Shown: piece by piece, positions 46,090 to 55,846 of the stretch
Layout of the letters: every line of letters starts with the position of its first letter
Numbering within the stretch: the first letter of the stretch is position 1
NCBI RefSeq assembly: GCF_026183895.1
Contig: NZ_JAPFQI010000001.1
Coordinates: 401,510-465,509, forward strand
DNA from: Sabulicella glaciei
GTDB taxonomy: Bacteria > Pseudomonadota > Alphaproteobacteria > Acetobacterales > Acetobacteraceae
Direction: 5' to 3'
DNA: 64,000 bases
Notes under the pieces: generated by a model
Database searches by the model: none
Told to the model about the DNA's origin: nothing
The model's input: only the letters and a program-made list of their open reading frames with translations
Made by a program: the position numbers and the translations under genes

Positions 46090-46587
46090 TCAGCCGCGCT
46101 GCTGCGTCATCAGCATCTCGATCGTCGCGATGTGCGACTTGATCGCCGGCACCGCCATGGTGCCGATGATGCGCTCCTCGGTGGAGGTTCCGCTCTGGGC
46201 GATGGAGCTGTGGATGCGCAGAAGCTCCTGATGCCCCTCGAGCTGGCTCTGGAGGAAGGCACGGTCGAACTCGGTTCCGCTCATCGACTCCATGCGCTGC
46301 ATGGCCTGCATCTTCTCGGCGGGCACGGAAACGGTCTGCGGGATGGTGACGCCCGCCATCCGCATCGCCTCCATGGCGGCCATCTGTTCCTCTGCCTCGA
46401 GCTGCGCGAACTGGCGCACGGCGGGGTTGCTGGCGCGCCGCAGGCCCGACTGGGCCGACTGAAGCGAAGCGGTGCCGGCGGACAGCGCGGCGGTGCGCAT
46501 TTCCATCGCGCCCTGCGCGCGCACGATGGTGGGAAGGAAAAGCGCGCCGCCCATCAGGGCGAGGCCGGCGTTACGGCGTTGAAGCAT
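46090..46587 (-). CDS. DUF4142 periplasmic protein
   Basis: This 165-residue protein has a signal peptide (NAGLALMGGALFLPTIVRAQ) and a helical DUF4142 body rich in Met, Gln and Ala (PAVRQFAQLEAEEQMAAMEA; FDRAFLQSQLEGHQELLRIH). DUF4142 proteins are ferritin-like in fold prediction but lack a known activity and are often stress-induced envelope proteins. The methionine content is high. It is a single-gene unit. Confidence 0.88.
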   Translation of the reverse strand: MLQRRNAGLALMGGALFLPTIVRAQGAMEMRTAALSAGTASLQSAQSGLRRASNPAVRQFAQLEAEEQMAAMEAMRMAGVTIPQTVSVPAEKMQAMQRMESMSGTEFDRAFLQSQLEGHQELLRIHSSIAQSGTSTEERIIGTMAVPAIKSHIATIEMLMTQQRG

Positions 46588-46670
46588 GGGGAAAGCTCCG
46601 TCTGGACGTGGTGTCAGCGCCGCAACGGCCCGCGGAAAGCTGCGGTTTCCCTTGCTTCAATGGGTTCCTG

Positions 46671-47150
46671 CTACTTCCCCCCGGCCGAGCGGGCGATGGG
46701 CGGGACGAATTGCTGCTCCGTGTCCCAGGGGAACAGGATCCAGGTGTCCTGGCTGACCTCCGTCACGAAGGTGTCCACCAGCGGCTTGCCCGCCGGCTTG
46801 GCATAGACGGTCGCGAAATGCGCCTTGGGCAACATGGCGCGCACGACGCGGGCCGTGGTGCCGGTGTCCACCAGATCGTCCAGCAACAGCCAGCCCTCGC
46901 CATCGCCGGCGGCGGCGGCCGTCTTCACGATGCGGGGGTCGCCTTTCACCTCCTCGTCATAGGTGACGACGCTCACCGTCTCGATGATGCGGCAATCCAG
47001 CTCGCGCGCCACGATGGCAGCCGGGATCAGTCCGCCGCGGGTGATGGCGATGACGCCCTTCCAGGGACCGGCCCCCACCAGGCGCCACGCCAGGGCCTTG
47101 CCATCGCGGTGAAGCTGGTCCCAGGACACGGTGTAGTAGCGCTGCGCCAT
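46671..47150 (-). CDS. gpt: xanthine phosphoribosyltransferase
   Basis: This 159-residue purine-salvage enzyme attaches xanthine or guanine to PRPP. The PRPP-binding loop is [17 protein letters not shown] (88-104) and the N-terminal part contains [20 protein letters not shown]. The C-terminal [19 protein letters not shown] fits Gpt. The start at 47150 follows AAGG with eight bases spacing; an in-frame ATG at 47276 was rejected because its extra 42 residues lie over the divergent promoter. Confidence 0.93.
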   Translation of the reverse strand: MAQRYYTVSWDQLHRDGKALAWRLVGAGPWKGVIAITRGGLIPAAIVARELDCRIIETVSVVTYDEEVKGDPRIVKTAAAAGDGEGWLLLDDLVDTGTTARVVRAMLPKAHFATVYAKPAGKPLVDTFVTEVSQDTWILFPWDTEQQFVPPIARSAGGK

Positions 47151-47275
47151 CGTGATGCCTTCTCGAATCGCTCGACCGGCGCCTAGCCGATCCTTGGTCT
47201 CCCTGGAAAGGGGGCTCCCGGGCGGTCGAATTTGCGCCATACAGGACCCGACGTCCTGCTGTGAAAGGTCCCACA

Positions 47276-48877
47276 ATGCGCGATTTCCATGCTCCCGGCC
47301 GCAGCCCGGTCCTCGCCGGGCGCGGGATGGCCGCGACCTCCATGCCCGCGGCCAGCCTCGCCGCGATCGAGGTGCTGAAGGGCGGCGGCAACGCGCTGGA
47401 CGCCGCCATCGCCGCGGTTGCCCTGCTGGGCGTGATCGAGCCCCAATCCACCGGCATCGGCGGGGACTGCTTCTGCCTCTACGCCCCGGCCGGGACGGGC
47501 CAGGTCATTGCCATGAACGGCTCCGGCCGGGCTCCTGCGGGCGCGACGCCGGAGGTGCTGCGGGCCGCCGGGCTTTCCGCCATGGTCAACACCTCCGCCC
47601 ATTCGGTGACGATTCCCGGCGCCGTGGCCGCCTGGGAGAAGCTGAACGCGGCCTACGGACGGCGCGGCCTGGACGTACTGCTCCAGCCCGCGATCCGCGC
47701 AGCGGAGAAGGGGTTCCACGTCCATTCCCGCGTCGCCCATGACTGGTCCGAGGCCGAGGGCAAGCTGACCAGCCACCCCGCCAGCGCCCGCCGCTACCTG
47801 AAGGACGGTGCCGCCCCGCGCATGGGCGACCGGATGGAGTTCCCGGCCTTGGGCCGCACGCTGGGCGCCATCGCCAGGAACGGCGCCCGCGCCTTCTACG
47901 AGGGCGAGATCGCGGCCGACATGGTCCGCACCCTGCGCGATGCCGGCGGAACCCACACGGAGGCGGATTTCGCCGCCGGGCTGAACGGCCCGGAGTTCGT
48001 GACCCCCATCCAGCGCCGGTTCAAGGGCCTGGACATCTTCGAGTGCCCGCCCAACGGCACGGGCATCATCGCCCTGATGATGCTGGGTCTGCTGGAGGGG
48101 TTCGGCCCTGCGCCCGACGGGCCGCTCGGCCTCACGCGCCTGCACCGCCACATCGAGGCCGGACGCCTGGCCTATCGCGACCGTGACGCCTTCATCGCCG
48201 ACCCCGCGCATGTGGACGTGCCGGTGGAGAAGCTTCTTTCTGACGAATACCTGCAAGCCCTGGCGCGCAACATCCGCGACGACGCCGCGTCGGAGCTGCC
48301 GCCCGCGGGGCAGGCGCTGCTGCCGGTCCATGCCGACACGGTCTATCTCTGCGTGGTGGATGAGGAGGGGAATGCCTGCTCATTCATCAACTCGCTCTTC
48401 GAAAGCTTCGGCTCCGGCATCCTCGCCGAGGAGTCTGGAGTGATGCTGCACAATCGCGGCTTCGGCTTCCGCCTCCAGGAAGGGCATCCGAACTGCATTG
48501 CCCCGGGCAAGCGCCCCATGCACACGATCATCCCCGGCATGGCGATGAAGGATGGGCAGGTTCATATGCCCTTCGGTGTGATGGGCGGGCATTTCCAGCC
48601 CATGGGACAGTCGCTGCTGCTCACCAACATGCTGGATTACGGCCTCGACGTGCAGCAGGCGCTCGACCTGCCGCGACTCTTCCCGCGGGAGGGCCGCATC
48701 CAGGTGGAGCGCGGCATCCCCGCCGAGGTGGTGCGCGGCCTCAACGCAATGGGTCATGACTGCCTCGACTTCGAGAAGCCGCATGGCGGCGGGCAGGCCA
48801 TCGTCATCGACCGCGAGCGTGGCTGCCTGATCGGGGGCAGCGACCCTCGCAAGGATGGCTGCGCGCTGGGATACTGA
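47276..48877 (+). CDS. gamma-glutamyltransferase family protein
   Basis: This 533-residue Ntn-hydrolase proenzyme matures by self-cleavage before a threonine. The predicted nucleophile is T355 in [20 protein letters not shown]. The usual TTH sequence is TVY here, as in the YwrD-like branch. No clear signal peptide is present, unlike classical secreted GGT, so it may act in the cytoplasm on glutathione or other gamma-glutamyl or acyl amides. Start 47276 was preferred over GTG 47261. An amidase gene follows after 3 bp in the same operon. Confidence 0.9.
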   Translation: MRDFHAPGRSPVLAGRGMAATSMPAASLAAIEVLKGGGNALDAAIAAVALLGVIEPQSTGIGGDCFCLYAPAGTGQVIAMNGSGRAPAGATPEVLRAAGLSAMVNTSAHSVTIPGAVAAWEKLNAAYGRRGLDVLLQPAIRAAEKGFHVHSRVAHDWSEAEGKLTSHPASARRYLKDGAAPRMGDRMEFPALGRTLGAIARNGARAFYEGEIAADMVRTLRDAGGTHTEADFAAGLNGPEFVTPIQRRFKGLDIFECPPNGTGIIALMMLGLLEGFGPAPDGPLGLTRLHRHIEAGRLAYRDRDAFIADPAHVDVPVEKLLSDEYLQALARNIRDDAASELPPAGQALLPVHADTVYLCVVDEEGNACSFINSLFESFGSGILAEESGVMLHNRGFGFRLQEGHPNCIAPGKRPMHTIIPGMAMKDGQVHMPFGVMGGHFQPMGQSLLLTNMLDYGLDVQQALDLPRLFPREGRIQVERGIPAEVVRGLNAMGHDCLDFEKPHGGGQAIVIDRERGCLIGGSDPRKDGCALGY

Positions 48878-48880
48878 GCC

Positions 48881-50377
48881 ATGACCGAACCCTGCGACCT
48901 TTCCGCCGTTGAGGCGCGCCGCCTGATCGGGCAGAAGCATCTTTCCCCCACCGAGCTCCTCGAATCCTGCCTGCGGCGGATCGAGGAGGTGAACCCTGCC
49001 GTCAACGCCATGGTCGCCATGGATGAGGCTTCGGCCCGGCAGGAGGCCAAGTCGGTCGAGGCGGCCATCGCGCGCGGCGACACGATCGGCCCGCTCGCGG
49101 GCCTGCCGCTCGGCATCAAGGATCTGGAGCAGACGAAGGGGCTGCGCACCACCTGGGGCAGCCCGATCTTCCGTGACCACGTCCCGGATCGCGACGAGGG
49201 AATGGTCACGAATCTCCGCGCCGCCGGCGGGATCGTGCTTGGCAAGACCAACGTCCCGGAATTCGGCCTGGGCGCGAACAGCCGCAACGCCGTCTATGGC
49301 GCCACGGGCAATGCCTTCGACAACACGCGCAACTCCGCCGGTTCCTCCGGCGGGTCGGCCGTCGCGCTGGCGACCGGCATGGTCCCGCTGGCCAGCGGCA
49401 GCGACACGGGCGGATCGCTTCGCAATCCCGCCGCCTTCAACGGCATCGTTGGCTACCGCCCCTCACCAGGCCTGGTTCCGTCGGAGCGACGCATCCATGG
49501 CTGGTCGGCGCTGTCCGTGCTCGGCCCCATGGCGCGCACCGTGCCCGACCTGTCGCTGATGCTGGCGGCGATGGCGAGCGACGACGCCGCTGATCCGCTG
49601 GCCTACACGCTGCACGCTCGCACCGTGCGCGGCGAGGCAGCGCTGTTCCACCCGCCGCGCCGCATTGACCTTGCCACCTTGCGCTTCGCCGCAACCGAGG
49701 ATTTCGGCCAGGCCCTGGTTGAACAGGTGGTGCGCCGCAAGTTCCGCGAGGCGGTTTCCGCCATCGCCCCGCTGGCGGCCGGCATGGAGGATGCGACGCC
49801 CGATCTTTCCGGCGGCGACGAGGCCTTCGAGGTGCTTCGCGCCGTGGGCGTCCTGGCCTCGCATGGCGAGAAAGTGCGGACCCGTCCCGAGGATTGCGGC
49901 CCCAACATGCACGCCAACGTGGAGGAGGCGCTTCGCTACTCCGTCGAGGACGTAGCAAGGGCGCTCACGACGCAGACGCGCATCTACCGTGGCTTCCAGA
50001 GCTTCTTCGAGCGCCACGACATCCTGATCACGCCGGCCATCACCACCAGCCCCCGGTCGTGGCGCGAACTCTTCCCTGAGACGATCGACGGGGCGAAGGT
50101 CCGTACCTACTTCCACTGGCTCGCATTGGCCTATTACGTGACCCTCACCGGCCATCCCGCGATCAGCCTGCCCGTCGGCCTCGACGAGAAGGGCATGCCC
50201 TTCGGCCTGCAGATCGTCGGGCCGCGCGGCGGCGATGCCTTCCTGCTCGGCGTGGCGGCGGCGCTGGAGGAGGCGCTGTCCGGCAGTGCGGCGACGGCGC
50301 GGCCCGTGCCCGACCTGTCCAAGCTGCGCGCGGCGACGCCAATCGCCCAGATGGAGGGTTTCCTGGGCTTCGGCTGA
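48881..50377 (+). CDS. amidase signature family enzyme
   Basis: This 498-residue amidase has the Ser-cisSer-Lys triad at K80 (LPLGIKDLEQTKG), S155 (NSAGSSGGSAVALATG) and S179 (SDTGGSLRNPAAF), with the same spacing as GatA. The residues after the core (FNGIVGYRPSPGLVPSERR) fit the AtzF/indole-acetamide-type amidases rather than GatA. The substrate is unknown. It is coupled closely to the gamma-glutamyltransferase gene, suggesting joint breakdown of an amide or peptide. Confidence 0.92.
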   Translation: MTEPCDLSAVEARRLIGQKHLSPTELLESCLRRIEEVNPAVNAMVAMDEASARQEAKSVEAAIARGDTIGPLAGLPLGIKDLEQTKGLRTTWGSPIFRDHVPDRDEGMVTNLRAAGGIVLGKTNVPEFGLGANSRNAVYGATGNAFDNTRNSAGSSGGSAVALATGMVPLASGSDTGGSLRNPAAFNGIVGYRPSPGLVPSERRIHGWSALSVLGPMARTVPDLSLMLAAMASDDAADPLAYTLHARTVRGEAALFHPPRRIDLATLRFAATEDFGQALVEQVVRRKFREAVSAIAPLAAGMEDATPDLSGGDEAFEVLRAVGVLASHGEKVRTRPEDCGPNMHANVEEALRYSVEDVARALTTQTRIYRGFQSFFERHDILITPAITTSPRSWRELFPETIDGAKVRTYFHWLALAYYVTLTGHPAISLPVGLDEKGMPFGLQIVGPRGGDAFLLGVAAALEEALSGSAATARPVPDLSKLRAATPIAQMEGFLGFG

Positions 50378-50386
50378 AGCCCGGGA

Positions 50387-50626
50387 CTACCAGCCGTAAT
50401 AGGGGCGCGGGCGTCCGTAATAGCCGTAGGCGCGCGGCGGCGGCCCATAATAGCCGCGATCGTAATACGAGTAGCGCGGCTGGCTGGCAGCCGCGATGCC
50501 CAGCCCGGCTGCGGCGCCGATGCCTGCGCCCAGCAGGCCCGTGGCCAGGGGGTCGGGATACCCGTAAGGGTCCGTGCAGGCGCCGAGCGCCAGGAGCGCC
50601 GCGGGCAGGATCAAGAGCTTGCGCAT
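50387..50626 (-). CDS. small Tyr/Pro-rich lipoprotein
   Basis: This 79-residue protein has a lipoprotein signal (RKLLILPAALLALGAC, lipobox LGAC), a glycine-rich hydrophobic stretch (GLLGAGIGAAAGLGIAAA) and a tail of Tyr, Gly, Pro and Arg repeats (YYGPPPRAYGYYGRPRPYY). Such proteins are common in alphaproteobacteria and probably sit in the outer membrane; function is unknown. Start 50626 follows GGAGGT. It is convergent with the amidase gene. Confidence 0.78.
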   Translation of the reverse strand: MRKLLILPAALLALGACTDPYGYPDPLATGLLGAGIGAAAGLGIAAASQPRYSYYDRGYYGPPPRAYGYYGRPRPYYGW

Positions 50627-50745
50627 GGAAATAACCTCCGATGCGCCCAAAAATGGGCGTGCATCGTGTCCAACGCACGGCGGGGCGGAGGTGTTTTCCG
50701 GCAGATTGCGGCGATGTGAGGGCAGGGGTCGCCCGGCCGGCGCCC

Positions 50746-50991
50746 TCAGCGCGAGAAGGCGTTGAAGGTCTGCAGCGTGTAGGTGTCCTTCACCCCCGGA
50801 ACGGTCTGCACCTTCTCCACCACGAACAGGCCGATGTCCTGCTCGGCCGACAGGTAGAACTTCCCAAGCAGGTCGTACTGGCCGGAGATGGAGTGCATCT
50901 CCGACATCTCCTCAATGCCGTCGGCCATCTCGCGCGCCACGCGGTAGGCCTGTCCCATCTCGCACTTGATCATAACGAAAATGGCGCGCAT
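50746..50991 (-). CDS. stand-alone Lrp/AsnC ligand-binding (RAM) domain protein
   Basis: This protein of only 81 residues consists of the RAM domain of Lrp/AsnC regulators (YRVAREMADGIEEMSEMHSI, SGQYDLLGKFYLSA) without the DNA-binding half. Such single-domain proteins bind amino acids or partner with full-length Lrp proteins. The start at 50991 follows GGAGGG; longer versions upstream look non-coding. It is divergent from the ABC ATPase pair, so it may respond to the amino acids those genes deal with. That link is inference. Confidence 0.88.
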   Translation of the reverse strand: MRAIFVMIKCEMGQAYRVAREMADGIEEMSEMHSISGQYDLLGKFYLSAEQDIGLFVVEKVQTVPGVKDTYTLQTFNAFSR

Positions 50992-51144
50992 CGGACCCTC
51001 CGCTTCGGTGGGGACAGGATATGCCGCGCCACCGGGCGCGCGTCCACCGCGCTGCCCAGGGCGCGAGCAGGGTTCGAGACGCGCTCTCCCCTTTGGGTGA
51101 CGGAAGCGGTTGCGCCCGGCGCGCGCCTGTCGCCAAATCGGCAC

Positions 51145-52197
51145 ATGGACGCGCTGCCCCCTTCCGCTGACCGTGGCGGACCCGCCCAACCCCTGCTGCG
51201 CCTGGATGGGCTGGTGAAGCATTTCCCGCTCAAGGGCGGCCTCCTGGGCCGCACCCAGGCCGTGGTGCGCGCCGTGGACGGGGTGGGCTTCGACGTCCGC
51301 AAGGGCGAGACGCTCGGCATCGTGGGGGAAAGCGGCTGCGGCAAGTCCACGACCGCGCGCCTCCTGATGCGCCTCCTCGACCCCGACTCCGGCACCATGG
51401 TCTTCGACGGGGAGGCGGTGGGCGGCAACGCCCAGTCGGGCGGCCTGCCGCTACGCGCGTATCGCCGCCAGGTGCAGATGGTCTTCCAGGACAGCTACGC
51501 CTCGCTCAATCCGCGCCTGCCGATCGAGGACAGCGTCGCCTTCGCGCCCAAGGTTCATGGGCTCGGCAATGCCGAAGCGGTGCGGCGCGCCCGCGACATG
51601 CTGGCCGCGGTGGGGCTGGCCCCGGCCAACTTCGCCCGGCGCTATCCGCACGAGCTCTCGGGTGGCCAGCGCCAGCGCGTGAACATCGCCCGCGCCCTGG
51701 CCCTCCGCCCGCGCCTCGTCATCCTCGACGAGCCCGTGAGTGCCCTCGACAAGTCGGTCGAGGCACAGGTGCTGAACCTCCTGGTAGATCTGAAGGAGGA
51801 GTTCGGCCTCACCTATGTCTTCATCTCGCACGACCTGAACGTGGTGCAGTACATCAGCGACCGCGTGCTGGTTATGTATCTGGGCGAGGTGACGGAGATC
51901 GGCCCGGTGGAGCGCATCTATGAGCGCCCGGCCCATCCGTACACGGCGGCCCTGCTCGCCTCCCGCCCGTCCATGGACCCGTCCAACCGCCGCACCGCGC
52001 CGCCCCTGACAGGCGACCCGCCCAATCCGGTGAACCCGCCCTCCGGCTGCCGCTTCCGAACGCGCTGCCCCCATGCGGAGGCGGTCTGCGCCGAGCGGAA
52101 GCCCATCATGGCAGATCTGGGCGTCGGCCACGCCGCTGCGTGCCACATCGCGAATCCCGGAAGCGGCCATTCCCTGGCCGAGAAGGTAGCGGCATGA
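51145..52197 (+). CDS. oligopeptide/dipeptide ABC transporter ATPase (OppF/DppF type)
   Basis: This 350-residue ATPase has Walker A GESGCGKST, signature LSGGQRQRVNIARAL, Walker B LVILDEPVSALD and the C-terminal oligopeptide domain (CRFRTRCPHAEAVC). It should power peptide or related import together with the second ATPase encoded just downstream. No permease or binding protein gene lies nearby. The ATG at 51145 lacks a clear ribosome site. In most opp/dpp operons the D subunit precedes F; here the order is reversed. Confidence 0.93.
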   Translation: MDALPPSADRGGPAQPLLRLDGLVKHFPLKGGLLGRTQAVVRAVDGVGFDVRKGETLGIVGESGCGKSTTARLLMRLLDPDSGTMVFDGEAVGGNAQSGGLPLRAYRRQVQMVFQDSYASLNPRLPIEDSVAFAPKVHGLGNAEAVRRARDMLAAVGLAPANFARRYPHELSGGQRQRVNIARALALRPRLVILDEPVSALDKSVEAQVLNLLVDLKEEFGLTYVFISHDLNVVQYISDRVLVMYLGEVTEIGPVERIYERPAHPYTAALLASRPSMDPSNRRTAPPLTGDPPNPVNPPSGCRFRTRCPHAEAVCAERKPIMADLGVGHAAACHIANPGSGHSLAEKVAA

Positions 52198-53195
52198 GCC
52201 TTGTGAAGCTGCGCGACCTGCGCGTCACCTTCCGCACCCGCGACCGCACGGTGCATGCGGTGAATGGCGTGGATCTGGACCTCGCCGCCGGCGAGACGCT
52301 GTGCATCCTGGGCGAGTCCGGCTCCGGCAAGTCCGTGACGCTGCGCGCCCTCATGCGCCTCCTCCCTCGCTTCGCCGAGGTCCAGGGAACGGTGGAGGTG
52401 GCGGGGCAGGACGTGACGCGGATGAGCGAGTCCGCGCTCACCGACCTTCGCGGACGCGACGTGGCGATGATCTTCCAGGAGCCGATGACGGCCATGGACC
52501 CGGTCTTCACCATCGGCCAGCAGATCGCCGAGACTGTGCGGCGGCACGAGCGCGTCTCCCGCGCCGATGCCGAGGCGCGGGCGCTGGAGTTGCTGGAACT
52601 GGTGCAGATCCCCTCGGCGAAGCGCCGCCTCGCTGCCTATCCGCACGAATTGTCGGGCGGGCTGCGCCAGCGCGCGATGATCGCCGTGGCGCTGGCCTGC
52701 CGACCCAAGCTGCTGCTCGCCGACGAGCCGACGACCGCGCTGGACGCCACGGTGCAAATCCAGGTCCTGCTCCTGCTGCGCGAGCTGCAGCAGCGCTTCA
52801 ACATGGGGGTGATCTTCGTCACCCACGACCTCGGCGTGGCCGGCGAGATCGCGGATCGAGTGGCGGTGATGTACGCGGGGCGCGTGGTGGAGGAGGGGCC
52901 GGTCTCGGGCCTGATGTCCGGGCCGCTGCATCCCTACGCGCAAGGATTGCTGGGCGCCACCGTGCATCCAGGAATGCGCGGCAAGCGCCTCACCACGATC
53001 CCTGGCGCGCCGCCGGCGCTGGACAAGGAGCCGACCGCCTGCGCCTTCGCGCCGCGCTGCGACCGGGCGCACGAACCCTGCCTGGCCGACGTGCCGAGCC
53101 TTCGGGAGCCGGTGGCGGGCCGCCGCGCTCGGTGCGTTCTGGTGCCGGACCAAACGGCGTGGTGCGTCAGCGAGGCCCTGTCGCCGGCGCCTTGA
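52194..53195 (+). CDS. oligopeptide/dipeptide ABC transporter ATPase (OppD/DppD type)
   Basis: This 333-residue ATPase has Walker A GESGSGKS, signature LSGGLRQRAMIAVAL, Walker B LLLADEPTTALD and a cysteine-bearing C-terminal extension (CAFAPRCDRAHEPC). It overlaps the preceding ATPase gene by four bases (ATGA) with AAGG upstream. The pair would form the energising heterodimer of a peptide-type importer. The membrane and receptor subunits are not in this window. Confidence 0.93.
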   Translation: MSLVKLRDLRVTFRTRDRTVHAVNGVDLDLAAGETLCILGESGSGKSVTLRALMRLLPRFAEVQGTVEVAGQDVTRMSESALTDLRGRDVAMIFQEPMTAMDPVFTIGQQIAETVRRHERVSRADAEARALELLELVQIPSAKRRLAAYPHELSGGLRQRAMIAVALACRPKLLLADEPTTALDATVQIQVLLLLRELQQRFNMGVIFVTHDLGVAGEIADRVAVMYAGRVVEEGPVSGLMSGPLHPYAQGLLGATVHPGMRGKRLTTIPGAPPALDKEPTACAFAPRCDRAHEPCLADVPSLREPVAGRRARCVLVPDQTAWCVSEALSPAP

Positions 53196-53219
53196 ATGGC
53201 ACCTTCCGCGAGGCCTGTC

Positions 53220-54326
53220 CTAGGGGCCAGCGTACTTCCGGAGGATGCTCACTTGCTTGGCCAGCTGGCGCTCGACCGTCGCATTCTGCTCGATCCACCG
53301 GCGCGCGTTGGCCCCGAGGCGGGCACAGGTGTCCGGCTCCCGCAGAAGGCGCAGGATCGCTTCGCGCAGCGCGGTCTTGTCTCCACAAGGGACAACCAAG
53401 CAGGTTTCCTCGTGCTGGATGTAGTCGCGGATCGCCGGGTTGTCCGAAACGATCATGGCTCGGCCGCTCGCCGCCGCCTCGAGGATGCTGTTGACCCCGC
53501 CCGCATTCAGACTTGGCCGCAAGGGAATCACGACGAAGCGGCTGGCCTCGTAGAGCGAACGAAGCTCCAACTCGCTGATGCGCTTGTTCATGAGCGAAGT
53601 GCGAGGGGGAAGGGGCTGGGTCGCCGGGATGCGGGACGTCTTCAGGACGAGATCCGCAGGAACCCCCTCCATCGCCTCGAGAAGCGTACCGAAGTCCCGG
53701 CTGTGGTCATTCCCGATGCTCAGGATCGGCCCGTCCGGCTGCGGCGGCGCCTTCCGCCAGAACTCCGTGTCGATGGCCTGCCACAGGACCTCGACACCCT
53801 CGGTGCGCCCCCATCGCGCCGCGACATACTCCTTCTGGAAGGAGGAGAGGAGGATGATGGCGTCGGCGCGCGGAACTACCTTGTCCAGCACCCAGTTTCG
53901 AACCCACCACTTCTCGCTCAAGATCAGGTCGTACACCACGATCTTTGGGCGAAACCCGACGGCGCGGCGCAGCAGCAAGGGCACGAGGGCCGGACCCTCG
54001 TTGACCGAAAGGAGGATGTCGACGTCACGGTCGCCCGCAAGGCTGCGGAGGGCACGAAGCGGGTCGAGCCCCTGAAGCAGCGGCCCCTTATTTGCCAGGG
54101 GGTTCCATGGCAGGGTGCCCGCATCCCGCGACCGCCACTCGATGTCCATCGCGGCCAGGATCTTGTGTGAACGGTCGGGATCGACACCCTCCCCGGGTCG
54201 CCAGGCGGCCCGACGCTCGCGCCAACTGATGCAGTTCAGGTCAACGACGCGCAGGAAACGACCGCTTTCCTTCTCCGGCAACTGGATGTCGTCCATGAGT
54301 TCCTGCACGTCGAGCGAGCCCTTCAT
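53220..54326 (-). CDS. glycosyltransferase (GT4-like)
   Basis: This 368-residue GT-B enzyme has a donor-site region with LNAGGVNSILEAAASGRAMI and DNPAIRDYIQHEETCLVV near the C-terminus, and WQAIDTEFWRK and ILSIGNDHSRDFGTLLEAM in the middle. It probably adds a sugar in surface polysaccharide assembly. Its ATG overlaps the flippase stop (ATGA). Both genes are visibly less GC-rich than the surroundings, and no further polysaccharide genes are near, suggesting a small transferred module. Confidence 0.85.
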   Translation of the reverse strand: MKGSLDVQELMDDIQLPEKESGRFLRVVDLNCISWRERRAAWRPGEGVDPDRSHKILAAMDIEWRSRDAGTLPWNPLANKGPLLQGLDPLRALRSLAGDRDVDILLSVNEGPALVPLLLRRAVGFRPKIVVYDLILSEKWWVRNWVLDKVVPRADAIILLSSFQKEYVAARWGRTEGVEVLWQAIDTEFWRKAPPQPDGPILSIGNDHSRDFGTLLEAMEGVPADLVLKTSRIPATQPLPPRTSLMNKRISELELRSLYEASRFVVIPLRPSLNAGGVNSILEAAASGRAMIVSDNPAIRDYIQHEETCLVVPCGDKTALREAILRLLREPDTCARLGANARRWIEQNATVERQLAKQVSILRKYAGP

Positions 54327-55846
54327 CGGTGCACCGAATTTGCCAGGCGGAGGCGCATCCCCATCCACGCGGAGCGGAGCATTCCCGTCATCCGCTCTTC
54401 CGGCCCGGCCGGGCGCCCGGCGAGCCACCACAGCACGGCCTGGGCGATCAGATGAACGGCGGCGCCGATGCCCGCCAGAAGCGCAAGCCGCCAGGTGTCG
54501 TCGACCAGGCCGGCCTGGTCAGGTGGGACCCACTGGCGTGCCGCCAGGACCACAACGGCCATCAACGCGGCCGCTGTGAAGGATCGCCAGACCCGCTTCA
54601 CGGTATCGCTCAGGCGATGTCCCAGAAGCTGTGCCGCCTGCCAGTTCCAGACGACCATGTTGACTGAAGCGCTCACCAGCATGCCCATGAGGAGGCCGAC
54701 CGTCCCGCCCAGCCATACTCCGAGAAGGATGATTGGGAGGCGGAAGAACACCAGCCCGATATAGGTAACCACAAGCATGCGGAACCGGTCCTTCAACGTG
54801 AACACGTTGAAGGTGAAATGGGCGAAGCTGTCGGCGAGCGAGTAAAGGGCGCAAAGAACGATCAGCGGTGCCGTCCCCTCCCATTTCGCGCCGAGCGCGA
54901 TCCGCTCGACCTCCGGCGCCACGAGGCTGATGCCGACCGAGAGCGGGATGATCACAGCGGCAAGGAGACCGAGGCTGTCCAGGAAATGGTTCCGCAGCAG
55001 CGCCGCATCGTCCTGAACGCGCGCATAGCCCGCATAGAGTGGTTGCCGGATCGGTACGGCCACTTCTGTGACGGGCGTCGCGCTGATCTGGTAGGCGGCG
55101 TTGTAGCTGCCCACTGCCGAGACGCCGACCGCAGCGCCGAGCGTGAGGTTCGGGGATTGGCCGTCGGCAGCGAGACACAGGTTGAAGCAGAACATCCACT
55201 TGGAGAAGCCGAAGAACTCCCGCCAGTGGGACAGGCAGAACCTCGGCCGGTGCGGGGCCAAGTGGTAGGAGTACGGCACGGTGATCAGCTTTGCCGCGAG
55301 GTTGCCCAGGACGAGGCACCAGTAATTCCCAAGAATCAGCGCAAGAGCGACCGTCAGAATGAACGAGAGAAGACGCTGCGCCACCTGCTGCCGGAACAGG
55401 AGGTCGAAGCGAAGCTCCCGCTGCAGCCGCGCGAGGCCGATGCTCATGAAGCCATCCAGCGCGATGGTGCCCGAGATCACCAGCAGGACAGGCGCAATGC
55501 GCGGCTCGTCGAAGGCCCAAGCCTGCAGGGGTGCCGTCAGCGCCACCAGCAAGCAGAGCAGCAGGCACCGGATGAGGTTCATCGTCCAGGCGGTGTCGTA
55601 GGCATCGCGGTCCACCTCGGCCCGCCGCACGAGGAGGATGGCATATCCGGTCGCAGTGAGCGTGTCCGCGATCGCAAAGATGGCGGAGGCGAGGGCGATG
55701 ATGCCGAAATCCTCGGGGACCAGCAGCCGCACCAGGATCAAGGTGGAGAAGATGCTGATCAGCCGGATCGCCAGGCGCCCAGCCACCATCACGCCGGCGG
55801 CGGCCGCCACCTTACGACCGAGCGAGGGTTCCGAGGCGACGCTCAT
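54323..55846 (-). CDS. lipopolysaccharide/oligosaccharide flippase (Wzx-like, MOP superfamily)
   Basis: This 507-residue protein has about 13-14 membrane helices and the pattern of polysaccharide flippases: LVRLLVPEDFGIIALASAIF in helix 1-2 and YNAAYQISATPVTEVAVPIR in the middle. It resembles the WzxC/Wzx branch that moves lipid-linked sugars across the inner membrane. Sampled 60-base lines here have 52-63% GC against about 70% elsewhere. It starts with ATG at 55846 and overlaps the glycosyltransferase gene by four bases. Confidence 0.9.
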   Translation of the reverse strand: MSVASEPSLGRKVAAAAGVMVAGRLAIRLISIFSTLILVRLLVPEDFGIIALASAIFAIADTLTATGYAILLVRRAEVDRDAYDTAWTMNLIRCLLLCLLVALTAPLQAWAFDEPRIAPVLLVISGTIALDGFMSIGLARLQRELRFDLLFRQQVAQRLLSFILTVALALILGNYWCLVLGNLAAKLITVPYSYHLAPHRPRFCLSHWREFFGFSKWMFCFNLCLAADGQSPNLTLGAAVGVSAVGSYNAAYQISATPVTEVAVPIRQPLYAGYARVQDDAALLRNHFLDSLGLLAAVIIPLSVGISLVAPEVERIALGAKWEGTAPLIVLCALYSLADSFAHFTFNVFTLKDRFRMLVVTYIGLVFFRLPIILLGVWLGGTVGLLMGMLVSASVNMVVWNWQAAQLLGHRLSDTVKRVWRSFTAAALMAVVVLAARQWVPPDQAGLVDDTWRLALLAGIGAAVHLIAQAVLWWLAGRPAGPEERMTGMLRSAWMGMRLRLANSVHR

